A stretch of 14,460 nucleotides of DNA from Methanosarcinales archaeon. GTDB taxonomy: Archaea > Halobacteriota > Methanosarcinia > Methanosarcinales > Methanogasteraceae. The translations under genes and the position numbers were made by a program. The stretch spans positions 1-14,460 of the forward strand of contig QMVM01000023.1 of the NCBI GenBank assembly GCA_003661105.1. Reading direction: 5' to 3'. Positions 1-6,516 of this stretch are shown piece by piece. The notes beneath the pieces are model-generated. The model saw only the letters and a list, made by a program, of their open reading frames with translations. It searched no databases and had not been told where the DNA came from. Within the stretch, counting starts at the first letter, position 1. Each line of letters opens with the position of its first letter.

Positions 1-512
1 GATATGCCGGAAACAACGATACCAGCCAGGAGGATCGTCGTGCTCAGTTGCAGCCCCTGTGTCTTCCACGGCATAATACCCTTCGGAGATCTTGTGCTGC
101 CGCTTAACACCGCGTACGCGGAGAGGATGCCAAGAATCAGGCTGATGTACCCCGGTGTGGAAAAGATAGTCATATAAACTACAGACTCTAAATTTCCATA
201 AAATACACCTGACAGCTGGGGTATGATGAAGATCAGACCAGATATGAGGCAGATCGCAGTTATGACGATTCCGGGAAGGGTTGGGCATGAGAATTCTTCC
301 GGGTTCTTCCCGGCATAATTGAGATGCATATAAGAGAAGACGGTGGCTGAGACGATCCCTACCAGCAGCAGAGTGACCTGGATCGGCATGTATCTCACGG
401 TGCCCGGGAATGCCACCAGAAAGAAGACGTACAGACCAACAAGAACCGTGCTGAACACGCCGCCGCATATGCAGGATACTTTCAGTAGATTAAGTTTCGT
501 CTCGTTTTTCAT
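1..512 (-). CDS. Multi-TM membrane protein, partial (runs off the left edge)
   Basis: The frame is open from an ATG at 512 to the window edge, about 170 residues with no stop, so the C-terminus is missing. The start begins MKNETKLNLLKVS and overlaps the stop of the upstream lipoprotein-like gene as ATGA, a typical translational-coupling junction. I see about five hydrophobic stretches: residues 10-35, 44-63, 82-105, 113-137 and 154 onward. They are separated by short polar loops; the one near residues 66-78 (YAGKNPEEFSCP) is the most hydrophilic. I do not recognise the family. Pairing with a lipoprotein-like gene suggests that the two act together at the cell membrane, but this is inference. 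An integral membrane protein is well supported; the function is unknown. Confidence 0.75.
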   Translation of the reverse strand, partial: MKNETKLNLLKVSCICGGVFSTVLVGLYVFFLVAFPGTVRYMPIQVTLLLVGIVSATVFSYMHLNYAGKNPEEFSCPTLPGIVITAICLISGLIFIIPQLSGVFYGNLESVVYMTIFSTPGYISLILGILSAYAVLSGSTRSPKGIMPWKTQGLQLSTTILLAGIVVSGI

Positions 513-1117
513 CCGCCCACCATCCATGTCTCAACCACACTTCCAGTGCCCATATCGACAAGTGCGGAGATCGAGGCATCTGCCCATGTAACGCTTACGC
601 AGGTCTTCTCCGCGTAGAACTCTGCTGCGGTCTCGGGAAGGATCCTTCGTACAGTCGGAACGCCAGCGTCCGCACCATCCGGTAGCACGCCCGCTACCAT
701 GGGGTTCTGCATCGCAATCCCGATTGCATCCTGCCTTGTTGCGTCAGGGATCGCCTCGAGAAGATAACCGGTCCGGGTAAGCTTTTGGTCGGGGTATGCA
801 AAATCATAGAGATCAGGATACCGACATCCTGGCAATGTGGCAGACACGCGGAGGTGAGTGTCGCCATCTTTCTTCGATTTCGAGATTGTCACGTTGCTAT
901 ATGCCACTCCCGGGTACGGTGTGATCTGGCGCGAGACCTGAGTCTCAATCATCTTATGATCGTCTGGCTGCGCACCGGTCCATGTGACGTTGTAGGACTG
1001 ACAATTCTGTCCGGTACCCACGCAACCAGCGCCGATTGTTAGCGCAATACTGATTGTGAGCATGAGTATGATCAAGGTCAGTGTCGATGTTGGTGTCGCT
1101 TTTGTTGTTGGTGTCAT
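509..1117 (-). CDS. Secreted lipoprotein-like protein of unknown function
   Basis: The 202-residue protein has a hydrophobic N-terminal segment (residues 13-30) followed by GAGC with Cys32, a poor match to a lipobox but suggestive of a lipid-anchored exported protein; ordinary signal-peptide cleavage is the alternative. The mature part has Cys at about 39, 97 and 174. The C-terminal 80 residues (ATRQDAIGIAMQNPMV ... VTWADASISALVDMGTGSVVE) weakly resemble PepSY-like or inhibitor-like alpha/beta modules in which a helix precedes strands ending in an ALVD-TG-VVE pattern; this is tentative. It overlaps the next gene by ATGA (510-512), so the two are probably co-translated. A short in-frame-stopped reading frame lies immediately upstream and overlaps this ATG. 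The coding call is firm, the function is unknown. Confidence 0.75.
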   Translation of the reverse strand: MTPTTKATPTSTLTLIILMLTISIALTIGAGCVGTGQNCQSYNVTWTGAQPDDHKMIETQVSRQITPYPGVAYSNVTISKSKKDGDTHLRVSATLPGCRYPDLYDFAYPDQKLTRTGYLLEAIPDATRQDAIGIAMQNPMVAGVLPDGADAGVPTVRRILPETAAEFYAEKTCVSVTWADASISALVDMGTGSVVETWMVGG

Positions 1118-1146
1118 TGTTTAGTGTCTGTGTCGATCTTTTTCAT
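1114..1146 (-). other. Possible 10-residue leader ORF before the lipoprotein gene
   Basis: An ATG at 1146 opens MKKIDTDTKQ and stops with a TGA (1114-1116) that overlaps the ATG of the lipoprotein gene. GGTGAT lies just upstream, but its spacing of about 2 nt is too short for a good ribosome binding site. It could be a coupling leader peptide, the true start separated from the gene by a one-base frameshift, or chance. Confidence 0.2.
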
Positions 1147-1173
1147 TTATCACCGGAAAAGTGAAAGGAGGTG

Positions 1174-1212
1174 AAAAAGGGTGGAAGGCACGTGAGGCCG
1201 CGCCCTCCACCC
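1174..1212 (-). terminator. Hairpin plus T-run terminator after the surface-protein cluster
   Basis: On the minus strand an 11-nt arm (GGGTGGAGGGC, from 1212 to 1202) pairs with GCCTTCCACCC (1189-1179) with one mismatch and a 12-nt loop. Five T residues follow at once (AAAAA at 1174-1178 on the plus strand). It sits about 20 nt past the stop of the last surface-protein gene, which is where transcription of that cluster should end. Confidence 0.65.
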
Positions 1213-1232
1213 TCCCACTCACTACTCGCTGT

Positions 1233-2630
1233 TTAACCCGCCTCCCCAATTGCTATGGTGTACTCGAACTCTTCGACGTAGTGCGGGAGTATCTCAAGTT
1301 CCCAGTCTCCGATCGAGCTGCCGGTAGTGGCTATGTAGTGCTCGCGATACTCGCCACGTCCTTCATTGTACACTCCATCCCCCTCTGGCTCCCACAACAA
1401 CAGACCCGGAGGCGGGGGTGGCGGGGAGATACAACCACTGCCGCCGAGATTGGCAGAACCTATATTGACCGAGCCGCTAATGACAATCCCGGTGAGGTTC
1501 AGCGATGCAGCTCCATTTGGCCCTGCGAGTGCCACGTCGAAGAAAGGGTCTTCATCATAGCTGCTACCACTCCGGCACGTGCCGTACCTGCCCCACCAGT
1601 TCGAGACAAGTTCGATTGCGATTGGCGCATCGGTTTCTGTCGCAAACGCCTTCACGAAAGGTTCTGTCGGCTGTGTCCGGACCTCGAAATCCAGATGAAC
1701 CGAGGTCTCGTCATACCTTTCATAAACCATCGCCGGGTCATCGATGTTCAGGTCAAGCTCGCCATGGTACCTGCCCTTCGCACCTGCTGGCACAGACAGA
1801 TGCAGATTAACAGTGGAGTTCCCGCCTGCCGGCACAACCGATGGTGCATCTATCGTGATCGCATCATTCTCGAATGCCGGAGCTGTGCTATACAATTGAT
1901 AGTACCCTCTGTCACCGCTCATCCCGGGATCGATACTGATGTCTTCCTCGCCAACGTTCTCTATATAGACCTGGTAATCGTACTCCCGGTCAGGCTCGAC
2001 ACGGTCAGGGATATGGGATGGTAGTACTCGTATCACAGGCGGCTTCCAGACCATAACCCTCAAGCTGAAGGTGTTGATGTAATGCGGGAGTGGTGTCTGG
2101 TACGGTGTCTGTTCCACCTCATCGGTGAACGCGACCTGCACATTGTATCGCCCGCATTCTGTGTCAGCAGGAATCTCAACCATGAATGAGAACTCCTCTT
2201 CGAAATCTGGCTCAAGTTCCGTTATCTCATGCCCCATGACGATCCAGTCTTCATCGAAGACATATTCACTGAGTGGCGAGACGATGACCTCAGGGTCTAT
2301 TAATACCGTCATGTTGTCGATATTCTTCACGGTTACTGTGATCTCCTTGCTATCGCCAGGCATCATCTCTATCCAGTCACTCCGCGGGCTGATCCGCAGT
2401 TTCGAAAAGTTTGGGTCTGGCAGATCTTCCTGATACATTGACGTATGCACCGTTGCCTGAAACGTTCCGCTCTCGGCCTCGGTCATAGTGATCCGGAGTG
2501 GTAGGAACTCCGGTGCCGCTGATCCAGCCATTGCAGCCGTTGCAGCCGTTGCAGCCGTTGCCGGAACTCCTGCTGTAGAGATCAGCAGGAGAGCCAGTAC
2601 CACGTTTGTGCTTACGGTCATGGTCTTCAT
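1233..2630 (-). CDS. Secreted Ig-like / PPC-like surface protein (paralogue 3)
   Basis: This is the last of three tandem paralogues. A signal peptide covers residues 1-25 and is followed by an Ala/Thr-rich stretch built on a 9-bp repeat. Two beta-sandwich domains follow, at about 75-195 and 197-322. The first carries the PGDSKEITVTVKN and VFDEDWI motifs shared by all three; the style is that of NEW3/Ig-like modules. The C-terminal domain (about 327-465) begins with FVKAFATETDAPI, ends with WELEILPHYVEEFEYTI and resembles PPC-type beta domains. It holds a conserved Cys pair and a six-proline run. There is no C-terminal TM anchor or sorting motif. I chose the ATG at 2630 because it opens MKTMTVS, like paralogue 1; a GTG at 2639 overlapping the upstream stop is the alternative. 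Probably an envelope or extracellular protein; substrate unknown. Confidence 0.85.
   Translation of the reverse strand: MKTMTVSTNVVLALLLISTAGVPATAATAATAAMAGSAAPEFLPLRITMTEAESGTFQATVHTSMYQEDLPDPNFSKLRISPRSDWIEMMPGDSKEITVTVKNIDNMTVLIDPEVIVSPLSEYVFDEDWIVMGHEITELEPDFEEEFSFMVEIPADTECGRYNVQVAFTDEVEQTPYQTPLPHYINTFSLRVMVWKPPVIRVLPSHIPDRVEPDREYDYQVYIENVGEEDISIDPGMSGDRGYYQLYSTAPAFENDAITIDAPSVVPAGGNSTVNLHLSVPAGAKGRYHGELDLNIDDPAMVYERYDETSVHLDFEVRTQPTEPFVKAFATETDAPIAIELVSNWWGRYGTCRSGSSYDEDPFFDVALAGPNGAASLNLTGIVISGSVNIGSANLGGSGCISPPPPPPGLLLWEPEGDGVYNEGRGEYREHYIATTGSSIGDWELEILPHYVEEFEYTIAIGEAG
2531..2557. repeat. Three tandem copies of a 9-bp repeat (TTGCAGCCG)
   Basis: Three perfect head-to-tail copies lie inside the paralogue 3 coding region, encoding an Ala-Thr-Ala run just after the signal-peptide core. 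The unit is a multiple of three, so copy-number change would keep the frame. Confidence 0.8.
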
Positions 2631-2635
2631 CGTAG

Positions 2636-4039
2636 TCACTTGATTATGAGATGCCGCGCCATCCCGGACCTCGTGTCCGAACCTGTGTCTGCATCCCCTG
2701 TTACTATCGTGTACTCGAAGTCCTCGACGCAGTGAGGGAGTATCCCGAGTTCCCAGTTACCGATTGCGCCGTATGCGGTGTATTCTTCGGTGTAACCGGT
2801 ATAGCCCTCATAATACACTTCGTCGATTGCCATCTCACCTGGCGGGGCACATCCGCTTCCGCCGCTGAGACTGACCGAACCATAGTATGTGATCCGGGTT
2901 GGCACAAGCGTCGCAATTCCGTTCGGTCCTTCAAGAGTCGGGTCGAAGTATGGCTTGCAATCACCTCCATCTCCGCCGTCAATTCGGCATGTGCCAAACC
3001 ATTTGCGGCCCTGAGTCGAATCGACCTCAATTGAGATGGGCGAAGAGGTCTCGGTCGCAAACGCTTTTATGAATGGCTCTGTCGGCTGTTCCCATACCTC
3101 AAAGCGCAAGCGTACCGTTCCACCCCCCTCATCCCATATATCCATACTCGGGTCATCGATTCCCATGTTGACCTCGCCATTGTACCTGCCCTTTGAACCA
3201 GCAGGCACTTCAAGATGTATGCTTACTGTGGCGGTCCCGTTCGCCGGTACAGACGCTGGCGCGTCAATGGTGATCGCATCATCCTCGAATGCTGATGGGG
3301 TGTCGTGCCATCCATACCGCGCCACGTTCGCCATCTCCGGATCGATCGCAATATCCTCGTCGCCCGTGTTCTCCAGGGTGACCGCGTAATCATACTCCTT
3401 GCCAGATTCAACGTGATCGCGGATGCGGGAAGGCAGAATCCGCACAACAGGTGGCTTCCAGACCTCAACATCGAGGTTTAAGGTGTTGACGTATGACGGA
3501 TACGGTGTTGGATATGGCTCCGGTCTCACATCGTCCGTGAATGCGATTCTGATGCTGTAATCCCCGAGATCGGCATCATCAGGGATCGCAACCGCGATTG
3601 TGAACTCTTCTTCGCCGCCGTCAGGTCCGAGTTCTGCGGACGCTGGCATTATCGTGATCCAGTCCTCGTCAAAGATGTATTCGCTGTAAGGCTCCTTGAT
3701 TATCACGGGATCCACTAATACGGTCTCGTTGTTCGGGTTTGCCACCGTCACAGTGATTTCGTCACTATCACCAGGCATCAACTCCACATCATACCAGCTC
3801 GGGTTGATCCGGAGCATTGCGATGTTTAGCTCCGGCAGCTCTGATGGATCTTCTGCCATCACCCATCTCTCTGGCGTTGATTCCGGTGTCGGTGATGTTG
3901 TGTCCGTACCGGCAACAGCGAATACTTCCGCTGCCGCTGTTGCCACTCCAAAGATTGCTGCGCAGACCAGCGTGAGCATGAGCGCAAATATGGCCGTACG
4001 CTCCGGGACCGTGCTTGTCTTTGTGGACATTCTATTCAT
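2636..4039 (-). CDS. Secreted Ig-like / PPC-like surface protein (paralogue 2)
   Basis: This is the middle paralogue, 467 residues from the ATG at 4039. That start follows GGAGGAGG by about 7 nt; an in-frame ATG at 4069 has no such site and would add ten basic residues. A long signal peptide has its hydrophobic core at about residues 15-37, followed by a Ser/Thr/Pro-rich linker (44-58). Ig-like domain 1 is at about 75-190 with PGDSDEITVTVANPN and IFDEDWITI. Domain 2 is at about 195-315. The PPC-like domain starts at FIKAFATETSSPI and ends with WELGILPHCVEDFEYTI. It carries one Cys more than its neighbours and a short basic tail after the shared end. Its stop overlaps a GTG that could start paralogue 3, so the two are coupled. 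The role is unknown; an exported envelope protein is the safest reading. Confidence 0.85.
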   Translation of the reverse strand: MNRMSTKTSTVPERTAIFALMLTLVCAAIFGVATAAAEVFAVAGTDTTSPTPESTPERWVMAEDPSELPELNIAMLRINPSWYDVELMPGDSDEITVTVANPNNETVLVDPVIIKEPYSEYIFDEDWITIMPASAELGPDGGEEEFTIAVAIPDDADLGDYSIRIAFTDDVRPEPYPTPYPSYVNTLNLDVEVWKPPVVRILPSRIRDHVESGKEYDYAVTLENTGDEDIAIDPEMANVARYGWHDTPSAFEDDAITIDAPASVPANGTATVSIHLEVPAGSKGRYNGEVNMGIDDPSMDIWDEGGGTVRLRFEVWEQPTEPFIKAFATETSSPISIEVDSTQGRKWFGTCRIDGGDGGDCKPYFDPTLEGPNGIATLVPTRITYYGSVSLSGGSGCAPPGEMAIDEVYYEGYTGYTEEYTAYGAIGNWELGILPHCVEDFEYTIVTGDADTGSDTRSGMARHLIIK

Positions 4040-4113
4040 AAGTAGCCTCCTCCTTTTCGTGGTAGCCATCCACCGGCGAACATATTCTTCGTTATCCGCT
4101 CATCCTATCGTGC

Positions 4114-5400
4114 TCACGTCTCTGAATCTCCAACCTCTATCGTGTACTCGAACTCTTCGACGTAGTGCGGGAGTATGCAGAGTTTCCAGGTCCCGACTGC
4201 ACCATCTGCGGTATATCGCTCGACGTAACTGGTGCTACCTTCATCATACATTCCGTGGCTGTCAACCTCCCATGGTGGGGTGCATTCGCTGCCACCGAGA
4301 CCTACGGAGCCATGATATTCGACCGCTGTTCGGGTCAGCGTGACCTCGTCACCCGTGGATCCCCTGAGCACAACGTCAAATGACGGCCCCTCGGCGTCAC
4401 CGTTTTCGCTACTTCCGCCCCCGCACATATCATACCTGTACTGGTTCGACTCGATCTCAATTGTTATGGGTGCGGCGGTCTCTGTTGCAAACGCCTTCAC
4501 ATAATGCTCTGTCGGCTGTGTCCAGACCTTAAAGTTCAGTTGCACCATCTCCTCGTCACCATACCAGCCCCCGCTCGATGAATCGCTGATACCCAGATCG
4601 ATTCCGGAGTGGTACTCGCCTTTCGCGCCGAGTGGTACTGCAAGATGCACGTTCACTGTGGCAGTTCCACCCGCAGGCACAACCGCTGGCGCGGTTATGG
4701 TGATCGCGTCATCCTCGAATGCCTGCCCTCCCATCTCAGACCGGTACCACCGTTCCTGCTTGAGCGTGGGATCGATCTCGATGTCACAATCGCCCGTGTT
4801 CTTCAGATTGATCGTGTAATTATAATTTTGGTTCGATTCGACCCGGTCATGGATATATCTTGGCTGAATCTGCATCACAGGCGGCTTCCACACGCTGATG
4901 TGGAGGTCGAGCGAATTGATGTACATCGGATATGGTGACGGGTATGGTGTCGGCATCACATCGTCGGTGAATGCGACCTGCAACCCGTAGTGCCCGCGCT
5001 CGGCGTCATCAGGGATTGAAACCGAGATCGTAAACTCCACTTCAGTGTCCGGCTCGAGTTCTGTGGATGCCGGGGTTATGGTGATCCAGTCTTCGTCGAA
5101 TATATAATCGCTGTACGGTTGATCCACAACTATAGGATCCACAGATACGGTCTTGTTGTCCTTGTTCGTCACCGTAACGGTGATCTCGTCACTCTTGCCC
5201 GGCTCCAACTCCATATTAGCGTGCCGCGGACTGATCTGAAGTTTCTGAAAGTCCATATCTGCCATGTCTGGTGAATCTCCTGGCATCACCATCATTGGTG
5301 GTTCTACCGGCATCGGTTCCGGAACTGCTGCCACTGCCGGAATGCAGGATCCGGCGATCAGTAGGACTGTTAGTATCATACTCACTGTCATGGTTTTCAT
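4114..5400 (-). CDS. Secreted Ig-like / PPC-like surface protein (paralogue 1, operon leader)
   Basis: This is the first gene of the cluster, 428 residues from the ATG at 5400, which has a strong AAAGGAGGG site about 7 nt upstream; the ATG at 5424 lacks one. The signal peptide is residues 1-24, with a hydrophobic core MILTVLLIAG and an AVA cleavage-like site. A Pro/Met-rich linker (25-42) follows. Ig-like domain 1 (about 53-172) and domain 2 (about 175-298) share EPGKSDEITVTVTNKDN, FDEDWITI, WKPPV and VPAGGTATVNVHL with the paralogues. The PPC-like domain (300-425) ends WKLCILPHYVEEFEYTI. About 75 nt separate it from paralogue 2 without a visible terminator, so one transcript is likely. The promoter and the first codons are duplicated at 6216-6516, where a dead copy of this gene's 5' end survives. 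Confidence 0.87.
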   Translation of the reverse strand: MKTMTVSMILTVLLIAGSCIPAVAAVPEPMPVEPPMMVMPGDSPDMADMDFQKLQISPRHANMELEPGKSDEITVTVTNKDNKTVSVDPIVVDQPYSDYIFDEDWITITPASTELEPDTEVEFTISVSIPDDAERGHYGLQVAFTDDVMPTPYPSPYPMYINSLDLHISVWKPPVMQIQPRYIHDRVESNQNYNYTINLKNTGDCDIEIDPTLKQERWYRSEMGGQAFEDDAITITAPAVVPAGGTATVNVHLAVPLGAKGEYHSGIDLGISDSSSGGWYGDEEMVQLNFKVWTQPTEHYVKAFATETAAPITIEIESNQYRYDMCGGGSSENGDAEGPSFDVVLRGSTGDEVTLTRTAVEYHGSVGLGGSECTPPWEVDSHGMYDEGSTSYVERYTADGAVGTWKLCILPHYVEEFEYTIEVGDSET

Positions 5401-5590
5401 TGTATTGCCCTCCTTTATTCTCACTCACCCATTCATAGACGAGTGCGATTTATTGTGTGCACATTCTGCTATTTAAACCTTTCTGTTTATCGAAAAGTTC
5501 TTTGGTGGGGTGTGAAACTTCGCAACAAAAATATAGATATGTCTATGTCTTTCCGCTTCCGACAATCTTTGTGGATGAACCGCGGGTCGT
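5301..5590. repeat. Direct repeat, left copy: surface gene start + promoter + herA tail remnant
   Basis: It aligns to 6216-6516 at a constant offset of 926 bp for everything right of about 5336; to the left the offset is 915 because the other copy has an 11-nt insertion. The stretch 5418-5504, 87 nt, is identical in both copies. Homology fades at each end. In this copy the surface gene is intact and the herA tail is decayed. Confidence 0.9.
5470..5477 (-). promoter_or_regulatory. TATA box of the surface-protein operon
   Basis: On the minus strand the sequence reads AGAAAGGTTTAAATAGC, a good archaeal TATA element with a purine-rich BRE-like flank. A start site about 26 nt downstream (near 5447) gives a leader of about 47 nt that contains the GGAGGG ribosome binding site of paralogue 1. 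Confidence 0.65.
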
Positions 5591-5593
5591 CTT
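5543..5593 (-). pseudogene. Remnant of the herA 3' end
   Basis: Read in the herA frame it gives KTTRGSSTKIVGSGKT then TAG, against KTSSLFAKVFGSGKT and TAG at the true herA end (6469 onward). The last six residues and the stop are conserved and the rest is decaying. It shows that the repeat was copied from the junction between herA and a surface gene. Confidence 0.75.
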
Positions 5594-5629
5594 GCTCAAG
5601 AGGTTTGCCCTGCCGGGTATAATCCAAAA

Positions 5630-5638
5630 CTATTTAAG
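5630..5638 (+). promoter_or_regulatory. Possible TATA box for the plus-strand winged-helix gene
   Basis: CTATTTAAG is centred about 27 nt before the GTG at 5661. That spacing fits a leaderless transcript that begins at or beside the start codon, and the site lies just outside the repeat. Confidence 0.45.
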
Positions 5639-5660
5639 TGGAACAACAGATGTGTCACAA

Positions 5661-5885
5661 GTGACCACAACAACTTGTGTATTGGAGAACGTACTGGAAT
5701 ATTCAAATACCGGTGCTTGGGTTGCGATCGAAGAGGTTGCCAAGCAGAGCGGTATTGCACCTATAAAAACGATGGAAATTCTTGGGTTTCTATCTGAATT
5801 CGAATTTATTGCGTTTGATTCCGATAAGAAGGCAATTAAACTCATCGACCTCGGAAAGAGATTTATAAAGTTGCCAGATAGCTAA
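5661..5885 (+). CDS. Small winged-helix DNA-binding protein
   Basis: From the GTG at 5661 the protein has 74 residues and is little more than a winged helix. Helix 1 is LENVLEYSN. A helix-turn-helix follows (VAIEEVAKQSG-IAPIKTMEILGFLSEFEFI), then the wing (FIAFDSDKKAIKLIDLG). The frame stays open back to 5457, but that part runs through the repeated promoter and herA remnant, so I regard it as non-coding. A TATA-like box about 27 nt upstream supports the GTG start; a TTG at 5682 is also possible. It is divergent from the surface operon and convergent with the next winged-helix gene, with eight bases between their stops. Regulation of the surface operon is a reasonable guess, not shown. Exact family unknown. 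Confidence 0.6.
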   Translation: MTTTTCVLENVLEYSNTGAWVAIEEVAKQSGIAPIKTMEILGFLSEFEFIAFDSDKKAIKLIDLGKRFIKLPDS

Positions 5886-5893
5886 GTCCGTAG

Positions 5894-6109
5894 TTATTTA
5901 GCTTTCTTAGCGAATGTCTCCCCTTTCGCGGTTATCTCGTAAGTACTACCGTTTGTTCTGACCATCCCTCTTTCAAGCAGCAATTCCATATATGCCATTG
6001 CAAGATTAAACTTCAGTTCTGCTTTATGCCCTATCTTTGTTTTGTTCGCGCCACTTGAGACCACATCAAGAATCATAATAACGATGTCGAATTTGTTTCT
6101 TCGTTTCAT
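5894..6109 (-). CDS. Small archaeal winged-helix protein
   Basis: It has 71 residues from the ATG at 6109 (MKRRNKFDIVIMILDVVSSG). The order is a basic N-terminus, helix 1, a helix-turn-helix in which NKTKIGHKAELKFNLAMAYM forms the second and third helices, and a short wing ending YEITAKGETFAKK. This matches the family of small archaeal winged-helix proteins of the HTH_45 type (PF14947), by recognition rather than search. A G-rich site (GGTGGGGCGCATT) precedes the ATG. The frame extends upstream to 6181 without homology, so I reject the longer start. The gene lies downstream of the duplicated surface-operon promoter and a truncated surface-gene stub, so it may be transcribed from that captured promoter. 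Confidence 0.75.
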   Translation of the reverse strand: MKRRNKFDIVIMILDVVSSGANKTKIGHKAELKFNLAMAYMELLLERGMVRTNGSTYEITAKGETFAKKAK

Positions 6110-6210
6110 AATGCGCCCCACCCCTGCTGTTTTTCTCTCTGATTTGCTAAAATGCACTTCCTTGCGGTGTCTGCCCCACACCGTCGTGGATTGAGCCGTT
6201 CCGGACCACT

Positions 6211-6326
6211 GAAATCCTCAATCGGAACCGGTGCCGGAACTGCTGCCATTGCCATGCTACTGCCGAAATTCCTGCCCCGGCGATCCGCAGGAATGTTAGT
6301 ATCATACTCACATTTCTGGTTTTCAT
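6211..6326 (-). pseudogene. Truncated 5' remnant of a surface-protein gene
   Basis: From the ATG at 6326 the frame gives MKTRNVSMILTFLRIAGAG then ISAVA, aligning with the signal peptide of paralogue 1 (MKTMTVSMILTVLLIAGSC then IPAVA). An 11-nt insertion then shifts the frame, and the following AAVPAPVP matches paralogue 1 only in another frame. Homology ends at about 6211. Only the signal-peptide region remains, so no functional product is expected, although its promoter is intact. Confidence 0.8.
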
Positions 6327-6516
6327 TGAAGTGTCCTCCTTTGTTCTCACTCACCCATTCATAGACGAGTGCGATTTATTGTGTGCACATTCTGCTATTT
6401 AAACCTTTCTGTTTATCGAAAAGTTCTTTGATGAGATGTGAAACTTCGCAACAAAAATAGAGATCTGTCTATGTTTTTCCGCTTCCGAAAACCTTTGCAA
6501 ACAAACTGCTAGTCTT
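6216..6516. repeat. Direct repeat, right copy: surface gene stub + promoter + true herA tail
   Basis: Partner of 5301-5590. In this copy the herA end is functional and the surface gene is truncated and frameshifted. The 87-nt identical core is 6344-6430. Confidence 0.9.
6396..6403 (-). promoter_or_regulatory. Duplicate of the surface-operon TATA box
   Basis: It is identical to 5470-5477, including flanks. It would drive transcription leftward through the surface-gene stub into the winged-helix gene at 6109-5894. Confidence 0.5.

Noticed and set aside
1161..2024. A 287-codon plus-strand frame opposite surface paralogue 3
   Set aside because: It is an antisense shadow. The minus strand carries a signal peptide and motifs conserved in two neighbouring paralogues; the plus-strand product has none.
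3696..4343. A 215-codon plus-strand frame across the paralogue 1 / paralogue 2 junction
   Set aside because: It is antisense to two conserved coding regions and has no recognisable domain.
5457..5660. N-terminal extension of the plus-strand winged-helix gene
   Set aside because: This part reads through the duplicated promoter and the antisense of the herA tail; the protein resembles a winged helix only after the GTG at 5661.
6106..6354. Minus-strand 82- and 67-codon frames over the surface-gene stub as functional genes
   Set aside because: Each matches paralogue 1 only in part, and the match changes frame at an 11-nt insertion. They are pieces of one broken gene.
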